A DNA stretch of 64,000 nt from Isoetes taiwanensis (lineage: Eukaryota > Streptophyta > Lycopodiopsida > Isoetales > Isoetaceae), in contig JAJEKV010000030.1 in assembly GCA_021234155.1 (NCBI GenBank), positions 5,250,654-5,314,653 of the forward strand. Reading direction: 5' to 3'. Made by a program: the position numbers and the translations under genes. This document shows, piece by piece, positions 1 through 11,000 of the stretch. The notes under the pieces are model-generated. The model had not been told where the DNA came from, ran no database searches, and saw only the letters and a list, made by a program, of their open reading frames with translations. The number at the start of each line of letters is the position of its first letter. The stretch's first letter is position 1.

Positions 1-1140
1 TGAATAGGCCAGCGTATGGCCTTTGAAGCACATCTTCGTACAAATTTATATCGTCTTCAAGTTGCTCCCATAGCTTGGAGCATGTCAGAGAGTGCTGCAT
101 ACGACATTGGCATTAGGTTGTCCGTGTGTGAAGAGGTTGTAATCGTTGTGATAGCATGGCCGCTATGGTCTCTTCATCCACTGTAATATACATTGTAATG
201 AACCCAATTATAAATATAAATTCTTAATTTCTGTTGGAGTTTGTGATTTCTTGTCTATGCATCCGAGAAAAAAAAAGTCGCAATGTCTTGGTAAAGGGAT
301 TCACCTCACATGAAAAAACTCTTATTTTCAACGGCTTGACTCGTCATCCGAGAAAAAAAAGTGGTGAAATGTCTTCGCACAAAAAAAAAAGAAATTGCAT
401 GTGACCCACTTTAATTAAATGCGACTTATTATTCAACATGCAATAGATTTGCCACTTTACATGAATGCATTAAAGAAGGTATACGCATTATAGAAGGTAT
501 ATATTGTTGATATGGATTATAAGTTCATGATGATTTCTATGAACAGGAGTTGTTTATCAGTAGTTTGAATATCTATATGACGAAAGCACGAGAATTGTAC
601 AGGGGCAGAAAGATATGGTTCAAAAATATGGTTTACAGCCATGGCTTATCTGGTGGTTGACTTTGCTATATCTTATGAGCACTACTTGATCTTAAGAGGA
701 TACTTAGCATTAGTAGTTCTACTTTCATTTTCTATCTTTTGACTCATGTTAGTTATCAGGGGGGATGTTACCATATGGCATGTGACATGTCACTACTCTT
801 GGATGACTAGGTAGGCCACGTATGTTGCCGACATGGCTCTTCTATAAAGCCATAGTCATGTGTTATAGTTCTTCATCCAATTTATGCAAAGCCTAGCTAT
901 ATTGTGTATCTCTTTCATTCTAGCATATATGCATATAGAGTTTCTTCAATCCTCAAGTTGCGGCCAAAGTAGTCGAGTTCTTGGTTGTACCTTTTATAGT
1001 GAGGCAAGGTAGGAGAAGGTTTAGCCATATAGATAAATATGCTTCTTTGGGAACCAATGACGAGTGAAACGTGTCAAACTAATGGGAACCAAGACGGGAG
1101 TTTTTTGGGTTGCCCCTAGGGGGGCAAACCATCGTTTAAG
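1..1140. other. AT-rich non-coding stretch
   Basis: No open reading frame or known domain is recognisable. A short A-rich segment starting CATCCGAGAAAAAAA occurs twice, near 260-292 and 344-376, each followed by a similar AATGTCTT. A purine tract ending GGGGGGA directly before TGTTACC near 761 resembles a polypurine tract plus LTR start, and a TATAAAG lies near 843, but no matching LTR or coding sequence supports a retroelement. Confidence 0.5.
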
Positions 1141-1210
1141 TGGGTTTATGGCATATCTTAGGTATATGCTGGAATATACCTAGGATATGCTGGTGACTGC
1201 TCCAAACCCA
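1141..1210. repeat. Hairpin-forming inverted repeat
   Basis: Positions 1151-1167 and 1174-1190 are complementary with one mismatch around a 6-base loop. An outer pair, TGGGTTT at 1141-1147 and AAACCCA at 1204-1210, extends the stem. It could be a small foldback element or a transcribed hairpin; nothing nearby decides. Confidence 0.55.
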
Positions 1211-2042
1211 TTGTTACCTGTAAACTGGCAGTTTCTTGCGTTCTAGCTCGAATATGATGCTTTTGCTGGAATCTAATGTTGGGCCCTCTGCTTGCGGGTC
1301 TGATGCGGTGGTATGCGGTGGGTCGGAAATATGGTTGTTCGATGCAACATGTTGAGACATCTTAATGCAGTCCATTTTTCAGTTCAGGCTGTCTATACTG
1401 GAGGTCGAGCGACCAAAGGACCTCTACAGTCCTTCCTTGGGAGAGTTTAAACATGGTGATAGATGTGCAACTTGTTCAGTTGACAGTACTTGTTTCAAAT
1501 ATCATGGGTGTTAAGGAAACATCTCTAGATTATCTACATTTTAAGAAGCTCCATTTTGCAGGTCACAGTGGCCACATTCGCGTTCCGTTCCCTGTATACC
1601 ATCCATTCCTGCTTCTGAGATGGTACAAGTCTTAAAAAGGATATGCTTTCATTGCTTTGAGATTAAAGAAAGGAGAAAAGAGGTATTTGAGGCATTGCGT
1701 GCAGTATCTTATCCTTCACCATCATGCAGACATTTTAACATCTTATGCATGTCTATTATAGGGTAGGCGTTGCAAACTTATCAAGATCACTAAAAAGAAT
1801 GAGAATATTTCTACAATCACAAATGGAGAGACATTACAGAAGCTGGATGATAGCATTTCTATAAGATCTTTGTTTTCATGGTGAAGTTAAATGATTTGTT
1901 ATGAATATTCTTTCTTTTTTCAGGTTTTTTCATGCAGAAAGCACTAAATGCATCCATCATGACAGACGGAGGAGAATCCGTTTATTCTTACAAGTGATGA
2001 TGAAGAATCTCCTCAAATATCAAGAAGAGTGGAATAAAAAAG

Positions 2043-2189
2043 ATGGGTGCCAAACTACCGTACAGAGTAATTCCAAAGAGGAAATATGCAGTTGCCAAAG
2101 ATGGGTTTCTTGCTAAGGCATCCAAAAAGCATAGGAAAGATGATGTTTCCATTATATGGGTGTTAGGGTCAATTCCCACTGGCGGTTAA
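2043..2189 (+). other. Possible decayed exon, basic short ORF
   Basis: An open frame from an ATG at 2043 to a stop at 2187 encodes 48 residues, rich in lysine and arginine, including KRKYAVAKDGFLAKASKKHR. An acidic DDEESP stretch precedes it in another frame. The composition resembles coding sequence more than the surroundings, but I do not recognise a family. Its end runs into the GTTAAGTTA-rich repeat, so the original C-terminus may be lost. Treat as a candidate only. Confidence 0.2.
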
Positions 2190-2465
2190 GTTAGGTTAAA
2201 TGTGACAAATAACGGAAACTTGCTTTCACACTAACACTTAATTTACTAGCAGTTAAGTTAGGATTTGGTTAAATTTTAACTATGGTTAACTTAACAAGGT
2301 CCCTTTCATACTGACAATAGTTAAGTTAAGTTTAATTAAAATTTCAACTGGACCCCTTATTTTAAACTAGAAGTTAAGTGACCTAGGAGAGGTACACTTA
2401 ACTCAGTTAGGCACTAACTTAACCTAACTTTTAAGTGAGAAAGACTTAATAGTATAGTTAAGTTA
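2166..2465. repeat. GTTAAGTTAGG-rich MITE-like element
   Basis: About 300 bases carry many copies of GTTAAGTTA(GG) in both orientations. The outer copies, near 2180-2210 and 2410-2450, are roughly inverted relative to each other, as expected of a small non-autonomous inverted-repeat element. No coding sequence is present, and I could not define a clean target-site duplication. It directly abuts the possible exon at 2043-2189. Confidence 0.4.
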
Positions 2466-2706
2466 TTTATATTATTTTGTATGAAAATGCATATTTCTTG
2501 TTGCCTCTTTCAACATTTAGGAATATGCATCTTCATAATATTTTGTGTATACTTATATTTTGTTTTATAGCTCTCCCAATGCTATTGACGGCTGTCAATA
2601 CTGTAAAGTTTTTACAACGGTTGATGCCGGGTCAATGCTAGGCCCAGGTGAAATTAGAAAGTTCCACTTAAATGGAAATTAATCACATTTTTCTATGATT
2701 GGGCAG

Positions 2707-2826
2707 GCAGTGTCTAAATATCCAGAACCAAAGTTGACAGTCGTAACTAAGAAGCTTGGCCGGGAAATTGCTAAGGTTATTCAAATGGAGGTGGATGAAG
2801 AAGCTAATCTTCCAGATGATTATTAG
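2707..2826 (+). other. Possible decayed exon
   Basis: A 39-codon open frame follows a pyrimidine-rich stretch ending in CAG at 2704-2706, which fits a plant 3' splice site. The translated stretch includes KKLGREIAKVIQMEVDEE and ends in DDY before a TAG at 2824. The composition is protein-like, but no family is recognised and no partner exon is certain. It may belong with the possible exon at 2043. Confidence 0.22.
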
Positions 2827-2829
2827 GAG

Positions 2830-4294
2830 GGACTGAAAACTCTAAAGTGTAATGACCATCGCAAATATTGGACAAGTCGAATTTTGCTTCCTTTGGAGGT
2901 TTTCTGGAAAGATTTTCTGTAAATTCTAAGCATTAAATCGCATATGTGTTATGTCTAATGAATTCAGCATTTGTGACATGCAGGCACTACTACACTAACA
3001 TGGGCTAGAAAACCTCTGTCAGTCTTAGTCCAACAGAAGCAAAGCTTAACTCTGCAACTGTGCATCTCTGCATTGTAGTTTTTGAATGTCCTGCTTGTTA
3101 TAAGTCTTTCTTTCATTTTGGGGACAGAATAGGCCGTTGCTGAATTTGGAGCCATAACACATGGTATAAGTCCGAAAAGGAGGATCTTTGTTATGGATTA
3201 CTTCAGGTATATTCTTGAAGAAGCCAACAGATTTAAGAAAGATGGTTGCATATGCATGCACTGTGTGAATCATTTGCGTAATGCCTTCTAGAAGTATCAT
3301 ATCCTTAGTACCGCCTTGCCATTTACGACAGGGGCAATCTTATTACTTCAAGTATTTCATTTCATTTCATTTGTCGATTGGTGTTATCGGTTTATCTTTC
3401 TTCTTTTTAGAAACATGCAAGCGGCGATTCTAATGCATAAATATATCCGCCTTTCTCGGACTAGCAAGATTCAAGCATAGGCATGCCATATTATTAGTAT
3501 ATATCAAATGCCTTTTTAATCGAAATAGCACATTACCACGGGATATATACATTGGTCTCATGAATTTCTTGAACTTATGCGGTTCCCTTTTACAAAATAT
3601 CTGTTTCTTTGAATTGTTTTACGTGGAAAAGGATTCTCAAATGCCCTCATAAAAAGTTGAGAACTTTGCATTTTGTCGATTGCTCCACAATTCTTATACA
3701 TATTTAAGATTGCAAGTGAATAATCGGTTCAAGGTAAGTATAAAAATGTTCATTCCTCACGAAGATAAAATGCTTACGATTTTCATATTGTAGTTGGCGG
3801 GTTGGACTATTGGACTATTGGCGATGGGTGAGCCTGAGGCAATGTTTGGATTGAATGAAGCCCCTGGTTGGGAAATGGGTCGACAGGTTCTAATAGATTT
3901 ATGCCAGGGTTCTTGCATTTTTTTCTCTGCTCTTCCCTTTCTAGTGCCATGAGTCCACTTTCTGGCTATATGCTTGCTTTATTTGCATCTTTCATTTTAG
4001 CTTATATTTTTGTTAAGGTTTTGGAGATAATCCTAGAAAAGCTCTCTCAGGCGCCATCGCACCTTTCCCTCGTCTGAGATGTCTATTCCTAAATGCCACA
4101 ATTAAAAAGCTCTCCGCACTTTGTTTTTGGCAGTGAATACATCTAGCAACATTTCGAAGATATCAAGTATTCTGCAAAATCATTTTTTAAAGTGTTCTTT
4201 GATACTTGAATGAACCATTCAATCGATTACAAACATATCGAGGTAATGAAAAAAGATTATATTGTGCGCAAGAGTTATTATCTACATATTGAAC
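2830..4294. other. AT-rich stretch without recognisable gene
   Basis: Only short ORFs without recognisable domains occur. CACTACTACACTAA at about 2987 slightly resembles a CACTA terminus but has no subterminal repeats. No structured repeat is visible before the left arm of the large palindrome. Confidence 0.5.
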
Positions 4295-5230
4295 TATTCA
4301 ATAATCTTGTAACATATGCTTGAAACAATGCTTGAAGTCTTTATTTTCCTCTTGAAGTCTTTATTTTCATGTTTGCCTTCAAATCCTTTGATAACATAAA
4401 TCATTAATAATCTCCCCCCTTAATAATAGAACTCATATTTTTAGTTCTATTCACGTTTATGGATTTTTAGCTTAAATTGCTTATATTCGCAATATCAACT
4501 CATCCAAGTGTCATGTAACGTTGTTTGTTTTTGGCCCCGAAGGGGCGAAATTTTTTTTTAACCTATAACACAAACCATTACATTATTACACGCATTAAAA
4601 TTAAATTCCCCCTTAAACCCCCTTTTGTTTGGGTGCATATTCACACGGGGGGTGACGTAGGGCAGCGAAAGCCCTTATAATTATGTTTTGCATGTACAAA
4701 ATCAACACCATATAGTTTATAGCCTGAAATCTTATAGTATTTTGCAAATCTTGTTATATAGTATAACGAATTCTGTACATCCATACCCCACAAACGAGGA
4801 ACTTTGTGTACGGTGTAGATTAAGGAATAAGGGGTGAATATGCCTATCCAACAGCTCTCGTTGCCCGGAGTCACCCCCCGTGTGAATATGCACCCAAACA
4901 AAAGGGGGTTTAAGGGGGAATTTAATTTTAATGCGTGTAATAATGTAATGGTTTGTGTTATAGGTTAAAAAAAATTTTCGCCCCTTCGGGGCCAAAAACA
5001 AACAACGTTACATGACACTTGGATGAGTTGATATTGCGAATATAAGCAATTTAAGCTAAAAATCCATAAACGTGAATAGAACTAAAAATATGAGTTCTAT
5101 TATTAAGGGGGAGATTATAAATGATTTATGTTATCAAAGGATTTGAAGGCAAACATGAAAATAAAGACTTCAAGAGGAAAATAAAGACTTCAAGCATTGT
5201 TTCAAGCATATGTTACAAGATTATTGAATA
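4295..5230. repeat. Giant near-perfect inverted repeat (362-bp arms)
   Basis: The left arm, about 4295-4656, is the reverse complement of the right arm, about 4870-5230, with only a few mismatches or single-base indels in runs of C, T or A. The arms flank a unique spacer of about 213 bases (4657-4869). The inner part of the arms carries TTTGGGTGCATATTCAC and its complement, the termini of a repeat family seen three more times in this window. In those copies only one side continues into the arm-type flank (GGTTTAAGGGGG and beyond); here both sides do. It could be a foldback transposon, a recent inverted duplication or a fold-back assembly artefact. Confidence 0.9.
4628..4898 (-). mobile_element. 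TTTGGGTGCATATTCAC repeat core, copy 1
   Basis: The core is bounded by TTTGGGTGCATATTCACAC and its inverted copy. Its interior matches the other copies in reverse orientation: the segment before the right terminus (complement of GGGCAACGAGAGCTGTTGGA) equals the segment after the left terminus in copies 2 and 4. No coding capacity is present. It looks like a non-autonomous inverted-repeat element or a conserved segment of a larger repeat. Confidence 0.6.
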
Positions 5231-6410
5231 CAAATACAAATATAATGAATACAAATATACAAGGCCTTGCTCATGGCAATTACCAATACACCTTAGCATC
5301 AGCTAACCCAACATATGCCAACCTTGCAGCTTGCACCCATGGAAGCTCAACAAAGAAATCTAACTAAGTACTACTACTTGAAATGTAACCAACCCAACGC
5401 TTCATGAACTCAAAGGCTATAACGCAATGATGACATGGACCTGTTGAAACAACACATGACAACAAGCAAGATCTTAAACTCAAGGCTTCATCTATTAGGA
5501 GCTTCTCCATCTAAAGACTAGATGCAAGCCTTGTAGTTATTTGATTTCTAAAGCACTAGATTGTTGATAATAGATGAATTGACATTGAAATAAAGACATT
5601 CTTTTGATATGCATTAACTCAAGCACCAAAATGAAAACATTGGTGGTCCTTTTTATTCTAGCATTCCAATGTTATTTGTTCAAATCTTGAAAGTAGAAAA
5701 ACTTTCATTTTATAGGGGTTCATGGGAGGTTAAATCTAAAGATAACATGAAGTGAGTCAAATGGGTCTAGTGGGAGGAGGTCAAAGAAAAGTTGCTTGCC
5801 AGTAACACTATGTTACAAGACGACATAATACTTGGCTCGGAGTTGTTCTAGAGCTGCCGAGTAAGCTTAAATATCGTTATAAATCTTTGTGTGTAGCTTA
5901 ACTATCTTCTAATGTCCACTAGCCAGTGCTCTTCCTCTAATGTTGTCAAGGAACCAGACTATATATAGTGGGGGTGCCCAAGAAAATCCATCTATTTATC
6001 TATCCATTGCAATGTAGGCACCCTTGTATCTCGTATCCTTCTTCATGAGACATAAACATCACATCCATAGCCTCCAACAACTAATTACATTCATCTAAAC
6101 TTCCTACTACTGTATAGCAAGCCAACAACATGCAAAACAATGCAAGGCCCAACAAACTTGCAAGGATCATAAAATGTTCACCCATCCAAGGGGACACCTC
6201 CTCATGTGATGGCATTTTATCACCCTATTCTATTCTATTCTATTATCACCCTATTGTTTATTTATGGAATACTAGAATTATCTAACCATTGAAATGGTTA
6301 TCCTCACAACATGAAGATAAATCCTAATATTGTGTGCATATGATTGTTTGCACATAGAGTTTCTTTGATAAATTGGATTTTGAGAACTTAATTGACAATC
6401 ATTAATAACA
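5231..6410. other. AT-rich stretch without gene
   Basis: No recognisable protein or RNA gene. A short (CTATT)n run lies at about 6233-6246. The rest is unremarkable. Confidence 0.5.
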
Positions 6411-6468
6411 AATGGTAAGTTAGCTCATGAGGATAAATGAATGGTAAGTTAGCTCATGAAGATAAATG
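6411..6468. repeat. 29-bp tandem duplication
   Basis: The unit beginning AATGGTAAGTTAGCTCATGA occurs twice head to tail (6411-6439 and 6440-6468) with one G/A difference. Confidence 0.85.
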
Positions 6469-6890
6469 TCGAGTTCATTTGACATTCAAACATGGTTCCA
6501 TACAAGGTCCAATAGGACCAATAAATCTTTACGTTCATCCCACCAAACCCATGTCATAAATAAATTGTCTCAACAAAAACCATGTCATACAATAAAATTA
6601 ACCTCAAAAATCATGTCACAAATGCAAGATAGTTTTAACCTACCATTACTAGTTTTAATAAACCGCTATCATATGCATGAAACTATCTCATAAATCAAAC
6701 TAGTTCTAACAAACCACTATAGCACCAATAACCAACATGAATAACCATATCACAAACTACTACTAGCTTGACAAACCACTATGGCATGTGGTTTTTTTCT
6801 GTCAAATAAATTCATGCCTAAAATACCATATATATCATGGTTTTTAGATGAATTGGTACTGGTTATATATAGTAGTTTATTTTTGGGGGC
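6469..6890. repeat. Degenerate short repeats upstream of chromovirus
   Basis: Loose copies of AAACCATGTCATA and AAACCACTAT motifs recur every 30-60 bases, ending in a palindromic AACCACTATGGCATGTGGTT near 6774-6793. They may be subterminal repeats of an unidentified element. No coding sequence is seen. Confidence 0.3.
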
Positions 6891-6893
6891 CTT

Positions 6894-7440
6894 GTGGAGG
6901 AGGACGCACCGGACTGTATCCAGGGTGAGTGCCATATTTTTGCCGCCATTGATACCGAGAATGCTGAAAGCCAGTATCAAGTCATCTCGACAACCGGGAA
7001 AGCACAAGCAGAATCTTTCATAGTCTTGATAGATACAGGGAGCACCCACAACTTCGTGTCGCCAAGGATGGTACAGATTGAAGCTGAAGCCCTTGAAGTC
7101 TAAGCCTAGACCAGTTGTCTTGGCCAGTGGAGTAGTTCGACACACAGCAGGAAAAAGGATAAACTTTCAACGTAGACTTGCCAGGAATCAATGTAGCATT
7201 GGGAGCTGAAGTGATGAATATCGGCAAATATGATTTGATAATAGGCATGGAATATCTTGGACCGGCGGGAGCCATCATTGATTGTGGGAAGCAGAAGGTG
7301 ACCATAACAACGCCAGAAGGCAAGGTCATCGAGATAGCAGGTAAAGAAGTCACCCCAATCATGCAATGCATGTCTAGTGAGAAGTTACTTAAATGCATAA
7401 GGAAGGAGCAAGTGGCCTATCTCTTTAAGCTTGAGGTCGG
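6894..7440 (+). pseudogene. Ty3 aspartic protease remnant
   Basis: The retropepsin active-site motif reads LIDTGSTHNF at about 7026-7055, following a linker typical of the gag-pro boundary. After a stop near 7101 and a frame change, the frame from 7178 carries the second conserved protease block, DLIIGMEYL with AIIDC, at about 7218-7290, comparable to the DVILGMDWL block of plant Ty3 proteases. In an intact element this enzyme releases the capsid and pol proteins. The stop and frameshift between the two blocks break it. Confidence 0.85.
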
Positions 7441-7451
7441 CTTGACCAAGA

Positions 7452-8752
7452 GTGAGAAAAGAAGAGAAAGAGGCCAAGACATTGAGCAAGCTCCCGAAGC
7501 CTATAGTAAAGTTGGTGAAGCAATTTCACGACTTGTTCCCTGATGAGATCAAGCAGCTTCCACCCTATAGAGGAGTCGAGTGTGAAATAGCACTTGAGCC
7601 AGGGACTAAGCCAACAAGCAAGGTGCCCTACAGAATGTCGGCCGATGAGTTGGCCGGAATTGAAGAAGCGCATTGCAGGAATTGCTAGACCTAGGGTTCA
7701 TAAGACCTAGTGTCTCTCCTTTTGGCGCCCATCCTTTTTTGTGAAGAAGAAGGATGGAAGCCTTAGGATGTCTTTCGTCGACTATCGTCAATTAAATAAG
7801 CACACCATTAAGAACAAGTATGCTTTGCCTAGATCGGATGATCTCATGGACCAATTACAAGGGAGCGAAGATCTTCTTCAAGATAAACTTGAGATCGGGG
7901 TATCACGTGATCGGGATCAGGGAAGAAGATATCCACAAGACAGCATTCAGGACAAGATATGGTCACTACGAATTCACGGTGATGCCATTTGGATTGTCTA
8001 ATGCTCCAGCGACATTCATGAGGCTCATGAACGATGTCTTTCGTGAATTCCTAGACTCTTTCATCATAGTTTTCTTTGATGATCTTCTAGTTTATAGTAA
8101 GTCCCTAGAAGAGCATGTGCAGCACTTGAGAAAGGTGCTTGAAAAGCTAAGAAGGCATCAACTCTTTGTGAAGTTATCCAAGTGCCACTTCGCAACAGAA
8201 AGGGTGGAGTATCTAGGGCATGTGATCACAGCAGAAAGCATCTCCACGGACCCCGCGAAGATCGAAGCAATGACCGATTGGCCGGCACCGAAGAACACAC
8301 ATGAAGTGAGAAGCTTCCTCGGCCTAGCAGGATATTACAGGAAATTTGTAAAGAACTTCGCCAAAGTAGCGGACCTCACCAAAGCGGGGAAGATAAAGGA
8401 TTGGGCAGGTCATTGGCAAAAGAAGGTCCATGCAGCATTCGAGACCTTGAAAGAAGCCTTGACAACAGCGCCAGTTCTAGTGTTGCCAGACCCAGCCAAG
8501 GATAAGCTTGTGGCGACAAACGCTAGCAGGATAGCAACAGGTGCAGTCCTCATGCAGGAGGAAAGGGTAGTGGCCTATGACTCGAAGAAGATGAATGAGG
8601 CCCGGAGCGGCTACCCAACGCATGATCAGGAGCTTCTGGCCATTGTAAGAGCATTAAGAATCTGGAGACACTATATCTTAGGAAGAAAGTTCCAATTGGA
8701 CACTGATCACCAAAGTCTCCAATATATTTTCACACAACCACTCCTCAATTGA
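7452..8752 (+). pseudogene. Ty3 reverse transcriptase and RNase H remnant
   Basis: The fingers region begins with FHDLFPDEIKQLPPYRGVE, then PGTKP and PYRMS, and after frameshifts KKKDGSLRM and DYRQLNK. The palm is in one long frame (7820-8752) with [27 protein letters not shown] and the catalytic block [12 protein letters not shown] at about 8069-8104. The usual Y/F-x-DD box is FFDD, with the two aspartates retained. The connection includes [15 protein letters not shown]. RNase H starts near 8511 with ATNAS where TDAS is usual, so its first catalytic aspartate reads as asparagine; the second acidic region and the [10 protein letters not shown] block remain. This enzyme would copy element RNA into DNA inside virus-like particles. 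Confidence 0.92.
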
Positions 8753-8822
8753 GGCAAAGGAGGTGGATGGAATTCCTTGAAGAATATGACTTGAGATAAT
8801 TTACAAGCCGGGAAAGCTCAAT

Positions 8823-10120
8823 GTGGTATTGAGGCAAGCGCTTTCTAGAAAGCTGTTGAAGACGAGGACGCATTGTAATGCCATATCGACGCTCACAAGT
8901 GAGTATGGCAAGAAGATCGAAGAAAGCTTGCCAACAGATGCCGATTTCAAGGAAGTTTGGGCAAGTCTTTGCAAGGAAGCCAGGACCGACAAGGAAAGAG
9001 AAATGTTCAGGCACTATAAGAAGGAGAACAACTTGCTATACCATAAAAACAAATTGTGTGTAACCGAATCTTCAAGAGTAAGGAAGCTGATCCTCCATGA
9101 TACACACAATAGTCCCATAGCAGGGCATGCAGGGTTTATGAAGACGTACTTCAAGATTAGAAGCTGACTACTGGCCCAAAGATGAAGAAGGAGATAGCAA
9201 GGTATATTCATTGAGTGCGGATATGCCCCGACAAACAAAGGCGGAGCAACTCCTAATCCCAGGAGCCTTTGCCAGTGCCAAATGCTAAGTGGGAGGTTAT
9301 TAGCATGGACTTCATTGCAGGGCTCCCAAGAACAGCAAGAGGCAAGGATGCCCTGATGGTGGTGGTCGATAAGTTGTCAAAGATGGCACATTTTGTGCCG
9401 TGTAGGACAACTGATATAGCATTGGATACTGCCATCTTATTTGTTAAGGAGATAATCTCAGATAGGGAGATAATCCGCAGGAGATAATCTCAGATAGGGA
9501 CTCTAAGTTTATGAGTGCCTTTTGGCAGGACCTATTTACCACCATCGAGACGAAGCTTTCGATGAGCACGGCATATCATCCCCAAACAGATGGTCAGACG
9601 GAGCGAACCAATAGGATCATCGAAAATATGTTAAGAAGATATGTTTGGAACAAGCAATCTAAGTGGGATGATTTCATCCACTTAGTAGAGTTCGCCTACA
9701 ACAGTACCAAGCAGGAGTCATCGCAGATGAGTCCTTTTATGATCAATTATGGGTACCAGTGTCTTACCCCCGATACTTGGCACAATCCAGTGTCCAAGAT
9801 AGAAGTCTCCCAGCAGATGCTTTTGGAAATGCAAGATTTGATAGAAGAGGTAAGAAGATACCTCCTTGCAACAAGAAGCAAGCAGAAAAGCATCGCCGAC
9901 AAGCATAGGATAGTAAGGGAATTTGAAGTGGGAGACAAGGTGTGGTTGAAGATCAAGGTGAAGCAGGCCAAGCTCCGCATCAGCAATTGCAAGAAGCTTG
10001 CTCCAAGATGGGCTGGACCTTTCAGGATTACCAAAAGAGTAGGTACCCAATCCTACAAGTTGGACCTGCTAGCGCATCTAAAAATCCATAGAGTCTTCCA
10101 CGTAAGTCTCCTAAAGAAAC
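8823..10120 (+). pseudogene. Ty3 integrase remnant
   Basis: The zinc-binding N-terminal domain shows the H...H half (DTHNSPIAGHAGFMKTY) at about 9100-9150. The Cys half follows in another frame. The catalytic core has MDFIAGLP (first Asp) at about 9304-9327, ISDRD (second Asp), STAYHPQTDGQTERTNR (Glu) at about 9568-9618, and a downstream block with WAGPFRI and HRVFHVSLLKKH typical of the GPY/F module. A 32-bp tandem duplication at 9448-9500 lies across the second aspartate and shifts the frame. Integrase would insert the cDNA into the host chromosome. This copy is broken. Confidence 0.92.
9448..9500 (+). repeat. 32-bp tandem duplication inside integrase
   Basis: The 21-base segment starting GGAGATAATCTCAG is present at 9448-9468 and again at 9480-9500, an offset of 32 bases. 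The offset is not a multiple of three and separates the integrase frames at 9269-9487 and 9511-10437. It duplicates the codons for the second catalytic aspartate. Confidence 0.85.
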
Positions 10121-10189
10121 ACACTCCTAATCCAGAGGAGATATTGGAGACAACCGAGTTACTGGAAATGACGGACGATCAGCTTGAAA

Positions 10190-10360
10190 TCGTCCCTGAG
10201 GTTCTTCTTGACAGGGCTTATAAGAAGACAAGAAGATCCAAATTTCTCCAATACCTTGTGAAATGGACTCACTTACCTGTGGAGGACGCTACGTGGGTAC
10301 TACAATCAAATTTGGAGAAGCAGTACCCCGAATTCATGGAGCAATGCAAGGGTCGGCTCG
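10190..10360 (+). pseudogene. Chromodomain at pol C-terminus
   Basis: Within the open frame 9511-10437, the segment from EVLLDRAYKK through LQYLVKWTHLPVEDATWV and YPEFMEQ matches the chromodomain: aromatic/hydrophobic beta strands, VKW, and the E/D-A-TW block before the C-terminal helix. In plant chromoviruses this module is thought to steer integration toward particular chromatin. It classifies this element and separates it from elements A and B, which lack it. The frame ends at a TGA near 10435. Confidence 0.88.
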
Positions 10361-10437
10361 TCACCGAGGTAGTCGACATCGACTCGATAGGTGAGTGGAA
10401 GGTAGATAAAAAAGTCTACTTCCGTCCCACGAAGTGA

Positions 10438-11000
10438 AGCGACCTTGAGAGAGATAAGAGGTCATTCGGGTATGCATTGATAGGAAACCACCTCCTAGTC
10501 AATGCAGCCGGCGGGAGGACTCTATCCTTCACACCCAAATACTGGGAAGGGCGCCATCCTCCCGCCAAAGGCAACTAAAGGTGTAGGCATGAGTTGACAT
10601 CTTAGGCATGATAGGGCGCTGTCTCCACGGCCACGATGGAAGAATCATAATCTTCCTACGCCGGGAGATATGCCTTGCATTCATATAATTGTATTTAATG
10701 GGTGGTTCCCTAACAACCAACCCTTATATTAATTAAATATGTACTGCCGTAGTGTTGGACCTGCAGGCCAATAGAGGAGTTGAGCGGCAGGGAGATCACA
10801 CTACGAAGACTCGCAACACATAATTTTGTCATACTGTGTTGTGAGGACACGGCAAGGAGCATTAAGTAGGAAAATTTTGGACTATGTTTATAATTATGGT
10901 ATAAGCCATAAAATTTTGTGAATAATAGATGATGAAGTAGAGGACGAAAGAGCCTCTCACCATAGTACGATTTTATGAAAGGATATTTTATGATTAATTA
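10438..11000. other. 3' flank of chromovirus, LTR not resolved
   Basis: This stretch should contain the polypurine tract and 3' LTR if the element were complete. I see no clear polypurine tract followed by TG and no second copy upstream of 6894, so no LTR is claimed. Confidence 0.4.

Larger units (their letters stand above)
6894..10437 (+). mobile_element. Ty3/gypsy chromovirus, decayed internal region
   Basis: Protease, reverse transcriptase, RNase H, zinc-finger integrase and a chromodomain follow one another on the + strand, the order of plant chromoviruses. Reading passes through at least seven frame changes: blocks at 6894-7103, 7178-7543, 7452-7688, 7741-8001, 7820-8752, 8823-9167, 9269-9487 and 9511-10437. 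No gag is visible, and no pair of LTRs was found on either side, so the copy is probably 5'-truncated. It cannot be autonomous as read. Lineage within chromoviruses (Tekay, Reina, CRM and others) is not resolved. Confidence 0.93.

Noticed and set aside
755-960. Possible copia-type solo LTR (GGGGGGA then TGTTACC, TATAAAG near 843)
   Set aside because: No second LTR, no primer-binding site and no coding sequence support it; the 3' boundary could not be placed.
2987-3003. CACTACTACACTAA as a second CACTA terminus
   Set aside because: No subterminal repeats follow and no inverted partner was seen.
4641-5001. ORFs of 86-89 codons on the - strand within the palindrome
   Set aside because: They lie across the inverted-repeat core and arm and have no recognisable motif; the other repeat copies do not keep them open.
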